A stretch of 64,000 nt of DNA from Pseudoalteromonas sp. P1-9 (lineage in GTDB: Bacteria; Pseudomonadota; Gammaproteobacteria; Enterobacterales; Alteromonadaceae): the NCBI RefSeq assembly GCF_001399975.1, contig NZ_LKBD01000003.1:177229-241228 (forward strand). Direction: 5' to 3'. The translations under genes were made by a program, and so were the position numbers. Shown piece by piece: positions 18,806 through 26,373 of the stretch. Under the pieces are notes generated by a model that was not told the origin of the DNA, ran no database searches, and saw only the letters and a list, made by a program, of their open reading frames with translations. Each line of letters starts with the position of its first letter. Within the stretch, counting starts at the first letter, position 1.

Positions 18806-19492
18806 GTGGCCACCGAAATTTCAATTATTGACTTAATATTTAAAGCGAGCTTTTTGGTGCAACTTGTGATGTTGACTTTGGTATTAATGTCTATTTTTTC
18901 TTGGGCTATGATCATTCAACGTCGAAAAGCGCTAACAGCGGCAAAAACGAATGCTAAAAAGTTTGAAGACAAATTTTGGTCGGGTGTCGATTTAAGTAAA
19001 CTGTATGCGGAACTGTCTGCCCGTAATGAGCTTGATGGCTTAGAGGCAATGTTCACTGCTGGTTTTAAAGAATACGCACGCCTTGCAAAAAACAATCATG
19101 CATCACCAGGTTCTATTTTAGATGGCACACACCGAGCAATGCGCGTAACGCTATCTCGTGAAGTGGAAAAATTAGAATCAAGCCTATCATTCCTTGCAAC
19201 GGTCGGTTCAATTAGCCCATATATTGGTCTGTTTGGCACGGTTTGGGGGATTATGACCGCATTTATCGCACTTGGCTCAGTAAAACAGGCAACATTACAG
19301 ATGGTTGCGCCTGGTATCGCAGAAGCGTTGATTGCAACTGCAATGGGTTTATTTGCTGCAATTCCTGCTGTTATCGCGTTTAACCGTTTTTCACACACAG
19401 TAGAAAAAGTAGAGTCGTCTTACGGCAACTTTATGGAAGAGTTTTCTAATATTCTTCATCGCCAAGCTGTGGCAAAAGTGGAAGCAAACTAA
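18806..19492 (+). CDS. tolQ: Tol-Pal system protein TolQ
   Basis: An inner-membrane proton-channel subunit (ExbB/MotA family) that with TolR energises TolA during envelope constriction. It has 228 residues; E. coli TolQ has 230. Three membrane helices lie near residues 12-38, 133-158 and 168-192; the second begins in the [17 protein letters not shown] region and the third contains the [12 protein letters not shown] motif. GTG start behind AGGAGTGAGCA. It overlaps tolR by one base. Confidence 0.96.
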   Translation: MATEISIIDLIFKASFLVQLVMLTLVLMSIFSWAMIIQRRKALTAAKTNAKKFEDKFWSGVDLSKLYAELSARNELDGLEAMFTAGFKEYARLAKNNHASPGSILDGTHRAMRVTLSREVEKLESSLSFLATVGSISPYIGLFGTVWGIMTAFIALGSVKQATLQMVAPGIAEALIATAMGLFAAIPAVIAFNRFSHTVEKVESSYGNFMEEFSNILHRQAVAKVEAN

Positions 19493-19917
19493 TGTACCAA
19501 CGTAAAAAACGTCGTCCGGTCGCCGAAATCAACGTAGTACCTTATATAGACGTTATGTTGGTTTTGCTTATTATTTTTATGGCGACAGCGGCTGTGATAA
19601 CCCATGGTGTTAAAGTTGATTTACCACAGATGGAACAGTCGGAGCTTGTTGAAGCCACGGAAACCCCGCCAATTGTGGTATCAATCGATGCTGATGGTAA
19701 TTACTATGCCAGCATTGGTATTGATCCAGAAGCGCCAATGGAAGCGGTTGATATTGCTGCCCAAGTTAAATTGGCGTTAGATAAAGACCCAAAAACCCCA
19801 GTAATGTTAAAAGGCGATGGTAAGGTAACTTATCAAGAAGTGTTACTACTAATGGATTTTCTTAAAAAAGCGGGCGTACCGTCAGTGGGATTGATGACGG
19901 AGTCTTTTGAGCAGTAA
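19492..19917 (+). CDS. tolR: Tol-Pal system protein TolR
   Basis: A 141-residue ExbD-family protein with one membrane helix (about 17-37). The conserved proton-path Asp lies in VPYIDVMLVLLIIFM near residue 19. A periplasmic domain follows (about 40-141). Together with TolQ it forms the stator/channel complex. Length agrees with E. coli TolR (142). It starts one base within the end of tolQ and lies two bases before tolA. Confidence 0.96.
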   Translation: MYQRKKRRPVAEINVVPYIDVMLVLLIIFMATAAVITHGVKVDLPQMEQSELVEATETPPIVVSIDADGNYYASIGIDPEAPMEAVDIAAQVKLALDKDPKTPVMLKGDGKVTYQEVLLLMDFLKKAGVPSVGLMTESFEQ

Positions 19918-19919
19918 TT

Positions 19920-20810
19920 ATGAAAAACGACTTTAAATCTGCCCTGGTAAAATCATCAGCTTTGCATATTGGCATTATTGTCGCGCTTGTTATTGGCAAC
20001 TGGTTAAAGCCATCAACGCCACAAGTAATGGAAGTCACCTTAAACGCTCCCGTTAAGCCAGAGCAAAAAGCCGTTGAGGCCGTGTCGGTTGATAATAAAG
20101 CCGTAGAAAAGCGCATTAACGAACTAAAAAAGCAAGAAGCAGACAAAAAAGCCGCTGAGGCAAAACGCATTCGCGACTTAGAACGTCGTGCCGCAAACGC
20201 TAAAAAGAAGCGTGAAGAAGAAGCAAGACGTATCGCAAAGCTTGAAAAAGAGCGCGTGCGTAAAGAAAGAGAAAAGAAAAAAGCGGAAGCTGCAGCGCGA
20301 GCAGCGAAGAAAAAGCAGCAAGCTGAACAGAAAAAAGCGGCAGAAGCGAAGAAAAAAGCCGAAGCGCTTGCGAAAAAACGCAAAGCTGAAGAAGAAAGAC
20401 TGAAGAAAGCGGAAGCCAAACGTAAGGCCGATGCCGAAGCTGCGCGCCAAAAAGCATTAGCAGAAAAAATGATGCAAGAGCAACTTGCCGCGGAAGCTGC
20501 AGCGCGCAGTCGTGCTAAACAAGCACAAATATTAACAGAGGTTGAAAAATATCAAGCGTTAATCGTTAGTAAAATAAAGAATAATTTTTACGGTGACAAA
20601 ACGACGATGAGCGGTAAAGAGTGTAAAGTTAATATGAAGTTAGCTTTTAATGGACTAGTTACTAGCGTTAACGTTTTAGGTGGCCATAAAGGTTTGTGTG
20701 ATGCAACGGTACGAGCAATTAGAAAAGCTGAACAATTTGAATTTCCAAAAGACAAAGATGTTGTAGCGAAACTTCGCGATATTAACTTAACTTACAAACC
20801 CGAATTTTAA
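19920..20810 (+). CDS. tolA: Cell envelope integrity protein TolA
   Basis: A 296-residue protein spanning inner membrane to periplasm. Membrane helix near residues 13-31, a long Lys/Ala/Glu-rich helical domain II (about 65-195), and a C-terminal domain III (about 200-296) with two Cys that probably pair (GKECKVNM and HKGLCDAT). It is shorter than E. coli TolA (421) because the helical rod is shorter, as is usual outside enterics. The low-complexity rod produces long open frames on the other strand that are not genes. Confidence 0.95.
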   Translation: MKNDFKSALVKSSALHIGIIVALVIGNWLKPSTPQVMEVTLNAPVKPEQKAVEAVSVDNKAVEKRINELKKQEADKKAAEAKRIRDLERRAANAKKKREEEARRIAKLEKERVRKEREKKKAEAAARAAKKKQQAEQKKAAEAKKKAEALAKKRKAEEERLKKAEAKRKADAEAARQKALAEKMMQEQLAAEAAARSRAKQAQILTEVEKYQALIVSKIKNNFYGDKTTMSGKECKVNMKLAFNGLVTSVNVLGGHKGLCDATVRAIRKAEQFEFPKDKDVVAKLRDINLTYKPEF

Positions 20811-20818
20811 GAGGAAGT

Positions 20819-22177
20819 ATGTTCAAAGTATTTAACAAAACTATTATCGGTGGTTTTCTATTATGCGTGAGTTTTCTATCTCACGCAGCTTTAGAAATTA
20901 TAATTACTGAAGGAATCGATAGAGCACGTCCAATAGGGATAGTACCATTTAAGTATAACGGTACGGGTGTCGCGCCAACTGAAATCACTGATGTTATTAC
21001 AGCAGATTTACGTCGAAGTGGGCAGTTTAGTCCAATTTCATCAACTAATATGCCGCAGCAGCCAACAACGGATTTAGAAGTAGATTACAGTGCATGGGTT
21101 TCTGAAGGTGTTGAAGCTATTTTAGTTGGTAGCATTACCGAACAAATGGGCGACCGTTATTTAGTGAGCTATCAACTAATTGATGTGATCCGCGGCCAAA
21201 TCACAGGTGGCGATACAAAGATTTTAAGTAAAGGCCGCTTAGTTAATTCGGAAGATCATATTCTAGATGCACGTCAAACAGTGATTGGCAGTGATAGTTT
21301 CCGCCGTTACGGTCACCGTATTAGCGATGTGGTATACGAAGCACTTACCGGTGAGCGCGGTGCGTTTTTAACTAAAATTGCGTATGTAATTGTGCGTGAA
21401 AACGAAGATCGTCCATATCAATTAGTGATTGCAGATTACGACGGTTACAACGAGCAAACGCTATTACGTTCGAAAGAGCCGTTAATGTCGCCAACGTGGT
21501 CACCAGATGGCACAAAACTGGCGTACGTAACATTCGAAAATCGCCAGAGCCAGATTTATATTCAAGATATTTACACCGGCAAACGCGAGCGCTTAACAAC
21601 CTTCAAAGGTATCAATGGTGCGCCACGATTTTCGCCGGACGGTAACAAGCTAGCAATGGTGCTGTCGAAAGACAAAAACGGTGCCACTGAAATCTACGTT
21701 ATGGACTTGAAAAGTAAGAAAGCACGCCGCATTACAAGACACAGAAGTATCGACACTGAACCAAGCTGGCATCCAAACGGTAAAGAAATCATATTTACGT
21801 CGGAAAGGGCTGGTAATGCTCAGATTTATAGCGTAAATTTAGCAACTGGTAAGAAAAGAAGACTTACTTTTGACGGTGATATGAATTTAGCGGGTTCGAT
21901 CACGCCTGATGGTAATAGCTTGGTGATGGTAAATCGTACCTTAGGTCGATACCATATTGCTAAAAAAGAATTAAAATCAGGTGACTTCAGTGTGTTAACA
22001 CGTACTCGCTTAGATGAATCACCAAGCATTGCGCCAAATGGCTCAATGATTATCTATAGTACGTTACATAATAATAAACAGGTCCTTGCATTGGTATCAA
22101 TGGATGGACGGTTTAAAGCTCGCCTACCGGTAGCGGAAGGTGAAGTTAAGGCACCCGCGTGGTCGCCATTTTTGTAA
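20819..22177 (+). CDS. tolB: Tol-Pal system beta-propeller protein TolB
   Basis: A periplasmic protein that binds Pal and links the Tol machine to the outer membrane. It has 452 residues. The signal peptide covers about 1-23, ending HAALE. The N-terminal alpha/beta domain (about 24-180) contains [14 protein letters not shown]. The beta-propeller has repeated [19 protein letters not shown] blades from about 215. GAGGAAGT lies in front of the ATG. Confidence 0.97.
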   Translation: MFKVFNKTIIGGFLLCVSFLSHAALEIIITEGIDRARPIGIVPFKYNGTGVAPTEITDVITADLRRSGQFSPISSTNMPQQPTTDLEVDYSAWVSEGVEAILVGSITEQMGDRYLVSYQLIDVIRGQITGGDTKILSKGRLVNSEDHILDARQTVIGSDSFRRYGHRISDVVYEALTGERGAFLTKIAYVIVRENEDRPYQLVIADYDGYNEQTLLRSKEPLMSPTWSPDGTKLAYVTFENRQSQIYIQDIYTGKRERLTTFKGINGAPRFSPDGNKLAMVLSKDKNGATEIYVMDLKSKKARRITRHRSIDTEPSWHPNGKEIIFTSERAGNAQIYSVNLATGKKRRLTFDGDMNLAGSITPDGNSLVMVNRTLGRYHIAKKELKSGDFSVLTRTRLDESPSIAPNGSMIIYSTLHNNKQVLALVSMDGRFKARLPVAEGEVKAPAWSPFL

Positions 22178-22215
22178 AGATTACAGGTTAGACTTTTAAA
22201 AAAGGAATCAACTCA

Positions 22216-22743
22216 ATGCAACTTAACAAACTACTAAAAAGCCTACTCATTGCAGTGCCTGTAATGACGTTAGCTGCTTGTAGCTCATCTTCAACTGTTG
22301 AAGAAGATACATCTGCGAATCAAAGCAACCAAAGTCAAGAAGAAACAGTACAAGTTGAAACTGTTGCTAAAGAAAAGACGCCAGAAGAAATTCTTGCAGA
22401 AAAATATGAAGCGCTTCGTCAAGAGCAAATCATCTACTTTGGTTTTGATAAATCAACAGTTCGCAGTGATTACGTTGAGTTACTTCAAGCGCACGCTGAT
22501 TTCTTAGTTAAGAACCCAAGTGTTAAAGTACTTGTAGAAGGTCACGCTGATGAGCGCGGTACTCCTGAGTACAATATCGCACTAGGTGAGCGTCGTGGTG
22601 AAGCTGTATCTAAATACCTACAAAGCCTAGGTGTTGCAGAAAGCCAAATCTCAGTAGTTAGCTACGGTGAAGAAAAGCCAATGGTTAAAACACGTACTGA
22701 AGATGCTTTCGCGAAAAACCGTCGCGCAGTTTTAGTATACTAA
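22216..22743 (+). CDS. pal: Peptidoglycan-associated lipoprotein Pal
   Basis: An outer-membrane lipoprotein that anchors the membrane to peptidoglycan. It has 175 residues. The lipobox is LAAC with Cys near residue 22. A Ser/Gln/Glu-rich linker comes next. The OmpA-like peptidoglycan-binding domain follows (about 70-175), with [19 protein letters not shown] near 107 and a final KNRRAVLVY. It lies 38 bases behind tolB, with AAAGGAAT as ribosome site. Confidence 0.97.
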   Translation: MQLNKLLKSLLIAVPVMTLAACSSSSTVEEDTSANQSNQSQEETVQVETVAKEKTPEEILAEKYEALRQEQIIYFGFDKSTVRSDYVELLQAHADFLVKNPSVKVLVEGHADERGTPEYNIALGERRGEAVSKYLQSLGVAESQISVVSYGEEKPMVKTRTEDAFAKNRRAVLVY

Positions 22744-22756
22744 TATAGAAGATAAT

Positions 22757-23518
22757 ATGATTAAGCCGAAAGTTATTTTGGCAACCATGTTTCTTAGCGG
22801 GAGCAGTCAGTTACTGGCTGCTCCCGCTCCTGTTTCTGAGGTAGGCGCAAGTTCAAGTATGTCATCGACAGCACTTGAAACGCGTTTGCAGACTTTAGAA
22901 CGCATGGTTGCAAATCGAAATGTACAATTTCTTCAATTGCAGCAGCAATTGGAATCATTACAAGATGAAGTAAGTCAGCTACGCGGTGTTACCGAAGAGC
23001 AAGGCTACCAATTGGAAAAAGTGCTGCAACGTCAGCGTGAGCTGTATCAAGAAATTGAAACGCGTGTATCGAGTTATAGCGCACCGACACAAGTAGCAGA
23101 CACAACTTCAGATGTTAGCTCTGGCACAATGAGCAACAACTTGTCTGAGAATGATGCTTACGATCGCGCTGTACAACTCATTATGCAAGATAAACGCTAT
23201 GATGATGCGATCCCTGAGTTCAAAGCATTCTTAACAAACTACCCTGATTCAGTTTATGTGCCTAATGCGCACTATTGGTTAGGGCAATTGCTGACAATTA
23301 AAAATGACAGCAAAGGTGCACTTACGCACTTTGAAAGTTTAGTGAATGGTTTCCCTGACTCAAATAAGCGTTCAGATGCCATGCTTAAACTTGCCAACAC
23401 CTATTTAAAAGAAGGTGAAACAGTACGTGCGAAAAAAATCTTAAATGATTTAGTGGCACAATACCCTGATTCAACCCCTGCGAAGTTGGCGGTTGAAAAA
23501 TTAGCGAGTCTTAATTAA
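22757..23518 (+). CDS. cpoB: Cell division coordinator CpoB (YbgF)
   Basis: A periplasmic protein that couples PBP1B and Tol during cell division. It has 253 residues. Signal peptide about 1-21, ending LLAAP. An N-terminal coiled coil that trimerises spans about 35-95 (Gln/Leu-rich). A C-terminal set of TPR repeats spans about 130-253, containing DAIPEFKAFLTNYPDS and VPNAHYWLGQLL. It is the last gene of the tol-pal operon. Confidence 0.95.
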   Translation: MIKPKVILATMFLSGSSQLLAAPAPVSEVGASSSMSSTALETRLQTLERMVANRNVQFLQLQQQLESLQDEVSQLRGVTEEQGYQLEKVLQRQRELYQEIETRVSSYSAPTQVADTTSDVSSGTMSNNLSENDAYDRAVQLIMQDKRYDDAIPEFKAFLTNYPDSVYVPNAHYWLGQLLTIKNDSKGALTHFESLVNGFPDSNKRSDAMLKLANTYLKEGETVRAKKILNDLVAQYPDSTPAKLAVEKLASLN

Positions 23519-23546
23519 GACTCGCAACACCACTTATTTGTAAACG

Positions 23547-23571
23547 AAAAGTGAAAACATTATCACTTTTT
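23547..23571 (+). terminator. Probable terminator of the tol-pal operon
   Basis: AAAAGTGA-AAACATTA-TCACTTTT followed by T is a modest AT-rich hairpin 28 bases behind the cpoB stop codon. Confidence 0.5.
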
Positions 23572-23643
23572 AGGCTAATCTTAATTTGTTGGTATAAAAT
23601 TAGCCAACTGAGTCATAAAACTTAAAAAAACCGTAATTTTAGG

Positions 23644-23671
23644 TTGCACTCATTTTTTAAATAAGTATTAT
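23644..23671 (+). promoter_or_regulatory. Promoter of the tRNA-Lys cluster
   Basis: TTGCAC (23644-23649) and TATTAT (23666-23671) are 16 bp apart. A GC-rich discriminator (AAGCGCCCG) follows at the expected start site, typical of stringently controlled stable-RNA promoters. Confidence 0.6.
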
Positions 23672-23727
23672 AAGCGCCCGCAGCCGCTTGTTACGAAAGA
23701 CAAAAACGCTGCGCAAAAAATCTGATT

Positions 23728-23803
23728 GGGTCATTAGCTCAGTTGGTAGAGCAGTGGACTTTTAATCCATTGGTCGATGGTTCGAGTCCATCATGACCCA
23801 CCA
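23728..23803 (+). tRNA. tRNA-Lys (TTT), copy 1
   Basis: A 76-nt cloverleaf with acceptor GGGTCAT/ATGACCC, anticodon loop CTTTTAA and encoded CCA. First of five tandem copies. Confidence 0.98.
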
Positions 23804-23847
23804 TTCAGATTTTTGCACTTCGAGTATTTCCCTTATGGGAATTGAGC

Positions 23848-23923
23848 GGGTCATTAGCTCAGTTGGTAGAGCAGTGGACTTTTAATCCATTGGTCGATGG
23901 TTCGAGTCCATCATGACCCACCA
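23848..23923 (+). tRNA. tRNA-Lys (TTT), copy 2
   Basis: Identical in sequence to copy 1, 44 bases downstream, preceded by GAGC; CCA is encoded. Confidence 0.98.
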
Positions 23924-23946
23924 TTCGAAATGCACTTGCTTAGAGC

Positions 23947-24022
23947 GGGTCATTAGCTCAGTTGGTAGAGCAGTGGACTTTTAATCCATTGGTCGATGGT
24001 TCGAGTCCATCATGACCCACCA
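23947..24022 (+). tRNA. tRNA-Lys (TTT), copy 3
   Basis: Identical to copy 1, with a 23-base spacer in front; CCA is encoded. Confidence 0.98.
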
Positions 24023-24045
24023 TTTTCTAAGCCTTCTCTTTGAGC

Positions 24046-24121
24046 GGGTCATTAGCTCAGTTGGTAGAGCAGTGGACTTTTAATCCATTGGTCGATGGTT
24101 CAAGTCCATCATGACCCACCA
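24046..24121 (+). tRNA. tRNA-Lys (TTT), copy 4 with T-loop variant
   Basis: Same as the others except the T-loop, which reads TTCAAGT instead of TTCGAGT (purine 57 is A, not G). Both purines are normal at this position, so it should be functional. The 23-base spacer equals that before copy 3. Confidence 0.97.
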
Positions 24122-24160
24122 TTCAAAGACCTTTCTATATGCAATACGCATTCTATGAGC

Positions 24161-24236
24161 GGGTCATTAGCTCAGTTGGTAGAGCAGTGGACTTTTAATC
24201 CATTGGTCGATGGTTCGAGTCCATCATGACCCACCA
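24161..24236 (+). tRNA. tRNA-Lys (TTT), copy 5
   Basis: Identical to copy 1, after a 39-base spacer. No clear terminator follows before nadA. Confidence 0.98.
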
Positions 24237-24295
24237 TTCATATCTTATTTATATTTCTTAATTATATCCATCGCGCTATTTTATCAATCACAAAA

Positions 24296-24325
24296 CTGTC
24301 ATTCAGTTGCCATTTTCAGTATAAT
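24296..24325 (+). promoter_or_regulatory. Probable nadA promoter
   Basis: A perfect -10 TATAAT (24320-24325) with CTGTCA (24296-24301) 18 bp upstream as a weak -35. It lies 37 bases before the nadA start. Confidence 0.4.
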
Positions 24326-24362
24326 GCGCGCCAATTTCCTGTAGCAGTTCACGGTCGAGAAT

Positions 24363-25421
24363 ATGAGCTTAGCTGAACAAATTATGCCTGAGGATTATAT
24401 TTTTCCTCCCAAGCCAGCCCCTTTATCAAACGATGAAAAGCAGGCGTATAAAGAACGTATTAAATCACTTCTAAAAGAGAAAGATGCAGTATTAGTGGCA
24501 CACTATTATACCGATCCTGAAATTCAAGCCCTGGCTGAAGAAACAGGTGGTTGTGTCGCAGACTCGTTAGAAATGGCGCGTTTTGGTAGTAAACACCCAG
24601 CAAAAACTATTGTGGTTGCAGGTGTGCGCTTTATGGGCGAGACAGCCAAAATCTTAACGCCAGAAAAAACAGTGGTAATGCCAACGCTAGAAGCAACGTG
24701 TTCACTGGATGTTGGTTGCCCAATTGATGAGTTCTCAGCGTTTTGCGATCAGCACCCAGATCGCAAAGTGGTGGTGTATGCAAATACTTCAACGGCAGTT
24801 AAAGCACGCGCAGATTGGATTGTTACCTCAAGTTGTGCACTTGAAATTGTTGAGCACCTTGATGAGCAAGGCGACAAGATTATTTGGGGCCCTGATAAAC
24901 ACCTAGGCTCGTATATTCAAAAGCAAACTGGCGCAGATATGATCATGTGGAATGGCGCATGTATCGTTCACGATGAATTCAAAACTAAAGCGCTAAAAGA
25001 CATGAAAGCCCTGCACCCTGATGCAGCAGTATTAGTGCACCCTGAGTCACCTGCTGAAATTGTTGATTTAGCTGATGCGGTAGGGTCAACTAGCCAGTTA
25101 ATTAAAGCAGCGCAAGAGATGGACAACCAAAAGTTCATCGTGGCAACGGATCGCGGTATTTTTTATAAAATGCAGCAATTGTGCCCTGAAAAAGAATTCT
25201 TTGAAGCACCAACTCAAGGTGAAGGTGCAACATGTCGTAGCTGTGCACACTGTCCTTGGATGGCGATGAATGGCCTAAAAGCGATTGAAGAAGCATTACT
25301 TGATGCAAGCGGTAAAGAAGTGTTTGTTGATATGGAGCTTCGTGAAGGCGCGCTACGTTCGCTTAATCGCATGCTAGACTTTTCTGCCTCGTTAAAGTTG
25401 GCAACAACAAACAATACTTAA
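24363..25421 (+). CDS. nadA: Quinolinate synthase A
   Basis: NadA condenses iminoaspartate and dihydroxyacetone phosphate to quinolinate in NAD synthesis. The 352-residue protein has three internally related domains. The [4Fe-4S] ligands are visible: Cys in [13 protein letters not shown] near residue 112, Cys in VTSSCALE near 158 and the CRSCAHC cluster near 290. HYYTDPEIQ near 46 is family-typical. The length is close to E. coli NadA (347). Monocistronic. Confidence 0.97.
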   Translation: MSLAEQIMPEDYIFPPKPAPLSNDEKQAYKERIKSLLKEKDAVLVAHYYTDPEIQALAEETGGCVADSLEMARFGSKHPAKTIVVAGVRFMGETAKILTPEKTVVMPTLEATCSLDVGCPIDEFSAFCDQHPDRKVVVYANTSTAVKARADWIVTSSCALEIVEHLDEQGDKIIWGPDKHLGSYIQKQTGADMIMWNGACIVHDEFKTKALKDMKALHPDAAVLVHPESPAEIVDLADAVGSTSQLIKAAQEMDNQKFIVATDRGIFYKMQQLCPEKEFFEAPTQGEGATCRSCAHCPWMAMNGLKAIEEALLDASGKEVFVDMELREGALRSLNRMLDFSASLKLATTNNT

Positions 25422-25524
25422 TGTGTTGTAATTTTAGGCACTCATAATCAGTGTTCTAAAAAGTACTTGCTTACAATCAAGGCTTTGCATAAGATACGCC
25501 ACACATTGCAAGGCAGTGTAATGC

Positions 25525-25614
25525 GGAGAGGTGGCTGAGTGGCTGAAGGCGCACGACTGGAACTCGTGTATAGGTTAACCCCTATCGAGGGTTCGAATCC
25601 CTCCCTCTCCGCCA
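25525..25614 (+). tRNA. tRNA-Ser (GGA)
   Basis: A 90-nt class II tRNA with acceptor GGAGAGG, anticodon loop CTGGAAC (anticodon GGA), a long variable arm (TATAGGTTAACCCCTAT) and an encoded GCCA end. A terminator hairpin follows. A second copy of its 3' end is found at 25778. Confidence 0.97.
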
Positions 25615-25669
25615 TAATGATTTAAAGAAAACGCTTGAGTGTATGCTCAGGCGTTTTTTTATGCCCGCA
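25597..25669 (+). repeat. Direct repeat, copy A: tRNA-Ser 3' end plus terminator
   Basis: The 73 bases start with the last 18 bases of tRNA-Ser and run through the terminator (ACGCTTGAG-TGTATG-CTCAGGCGT then T7). They recur at 25778-25849 with about four differences. Confidence 0.85.
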
Positions 25670-25777
25670 TTATGTCAGGGGGGTGAGGCCCTCGACTAGG
25701 GTTCGACACATTATCGGGAATAATTTGAACCGCGAAGGCGCCGCGAAGCGGGTAAATACAGGGAGGTATTTAAGTTT

Positions 25778-25849
25778 ATCCCTCCCTCTCCGCCATATTG
25801 ATTTAAAGAAAACGCTTGGGTGTATGCTCAGGCGTTTTTTATGCCTGCA
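25778..25849 (+). repeat. Direct repeat, copy B: orphan tRNA-Ser 3' end plus terminator
   Basis: ATCCCTCCCTCTCCGCCA followed by the same terminator as copy A. The upstream sequence no longer forms a tRNA, although GAAGGCGC (25734-25741) recalls the D-arm region of tRNA-Ser, 8 bases closer than in the intact gene. It is either a decayed tandem tRNA-Ser or the attachment-site scar of an element once integrated in the tRNA 3' end. Confidence 0.75.
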
Positions 25850-26373
25850 GTTTACCGAAAGGCTTTTTTAGAGCGTGTGCTATCAAGCTTTTAAGAAAAT
25901 GAGTCACGCTAGTGAGTTTAGTTTTACATAGTGGGCTGAAGTGGTTTAGGTCAAAACAATATGATGAGATTTTATTTTGCGAAAAGGTAAAAAACGTTAT
26001 TGGTTTAGTCAGCTTTTTTGTACAAAAGGTACGGTGTAAAGTTTGCTTTTTGTTATTAATCCCTTGCGAGCTAAACACAATAAAACGGCTAATAGTATCG
26101 GAACTAATTTTTCATTGGTAGCAGCAAGGTCATATGTCCGAATGGAATTAAAAATAAGTAGCGCTAATTCCATTTGGGAATTGATATTCTTTTGTTATTC
26201 CTAAATATAGCTAAAACACCGGACATTAGTCCTTTCATTTCAAAATGTTTCAAAAATGTTAAATTAATCGTAAATCACTGTAAATAAACACTATTTTGTA
26301 ATTGATTTGTCACTTTATATGCCTAGCATACGATGTTCCTTAGTCGGGTAAAACAAAATCGGGAACAATACTA
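25850..26373. other. AT-rich intergenic region upstream of the nuclease gene
   Basis: No credible gene is seen. A perfect 10-bp inverted repeat AATGGAATTA (26141-26150) / TAATTCCATT (26165-26174) with a 14-base loop lies about 200 bases upstream of the nuclease start; no T-run follows, so it may be an operator or mRNA structure. Short open frames on both strands here lack ribosome sites and are AT-driven. Confidence 0.5.
26307..26334 (+). promoter_or_regulatory. Probable promoter of the nuclease gene
   Basis: TTGTCA (26307-26312) and TACGAT (26329-26334) are 16 bp apart, and the -10 ends 39 bases before the start codon. Confidence 0.4.

Noticed and set aside
19862..20450. Long antisense frames opposite tolA
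   Set aside because: They mirror the Lys/Ala/Glu-rich rod of TolA and read as Phe/Ser/Ala low-complexity; no ribosome sites.
23728..24236. Regular repeats that could look like a CRISPR array
   Set aside because: Each repeat is a full tRNA-Lys gene with cloverleaf and CCA; spacers differ in length and no cas genes are present.
25635..25871. 78-residue frame behind tRNA-Ser
   Set aside because: It covers both terminators and the tRNA-Ser 3' duplicate, so it cannot be a real coding region.
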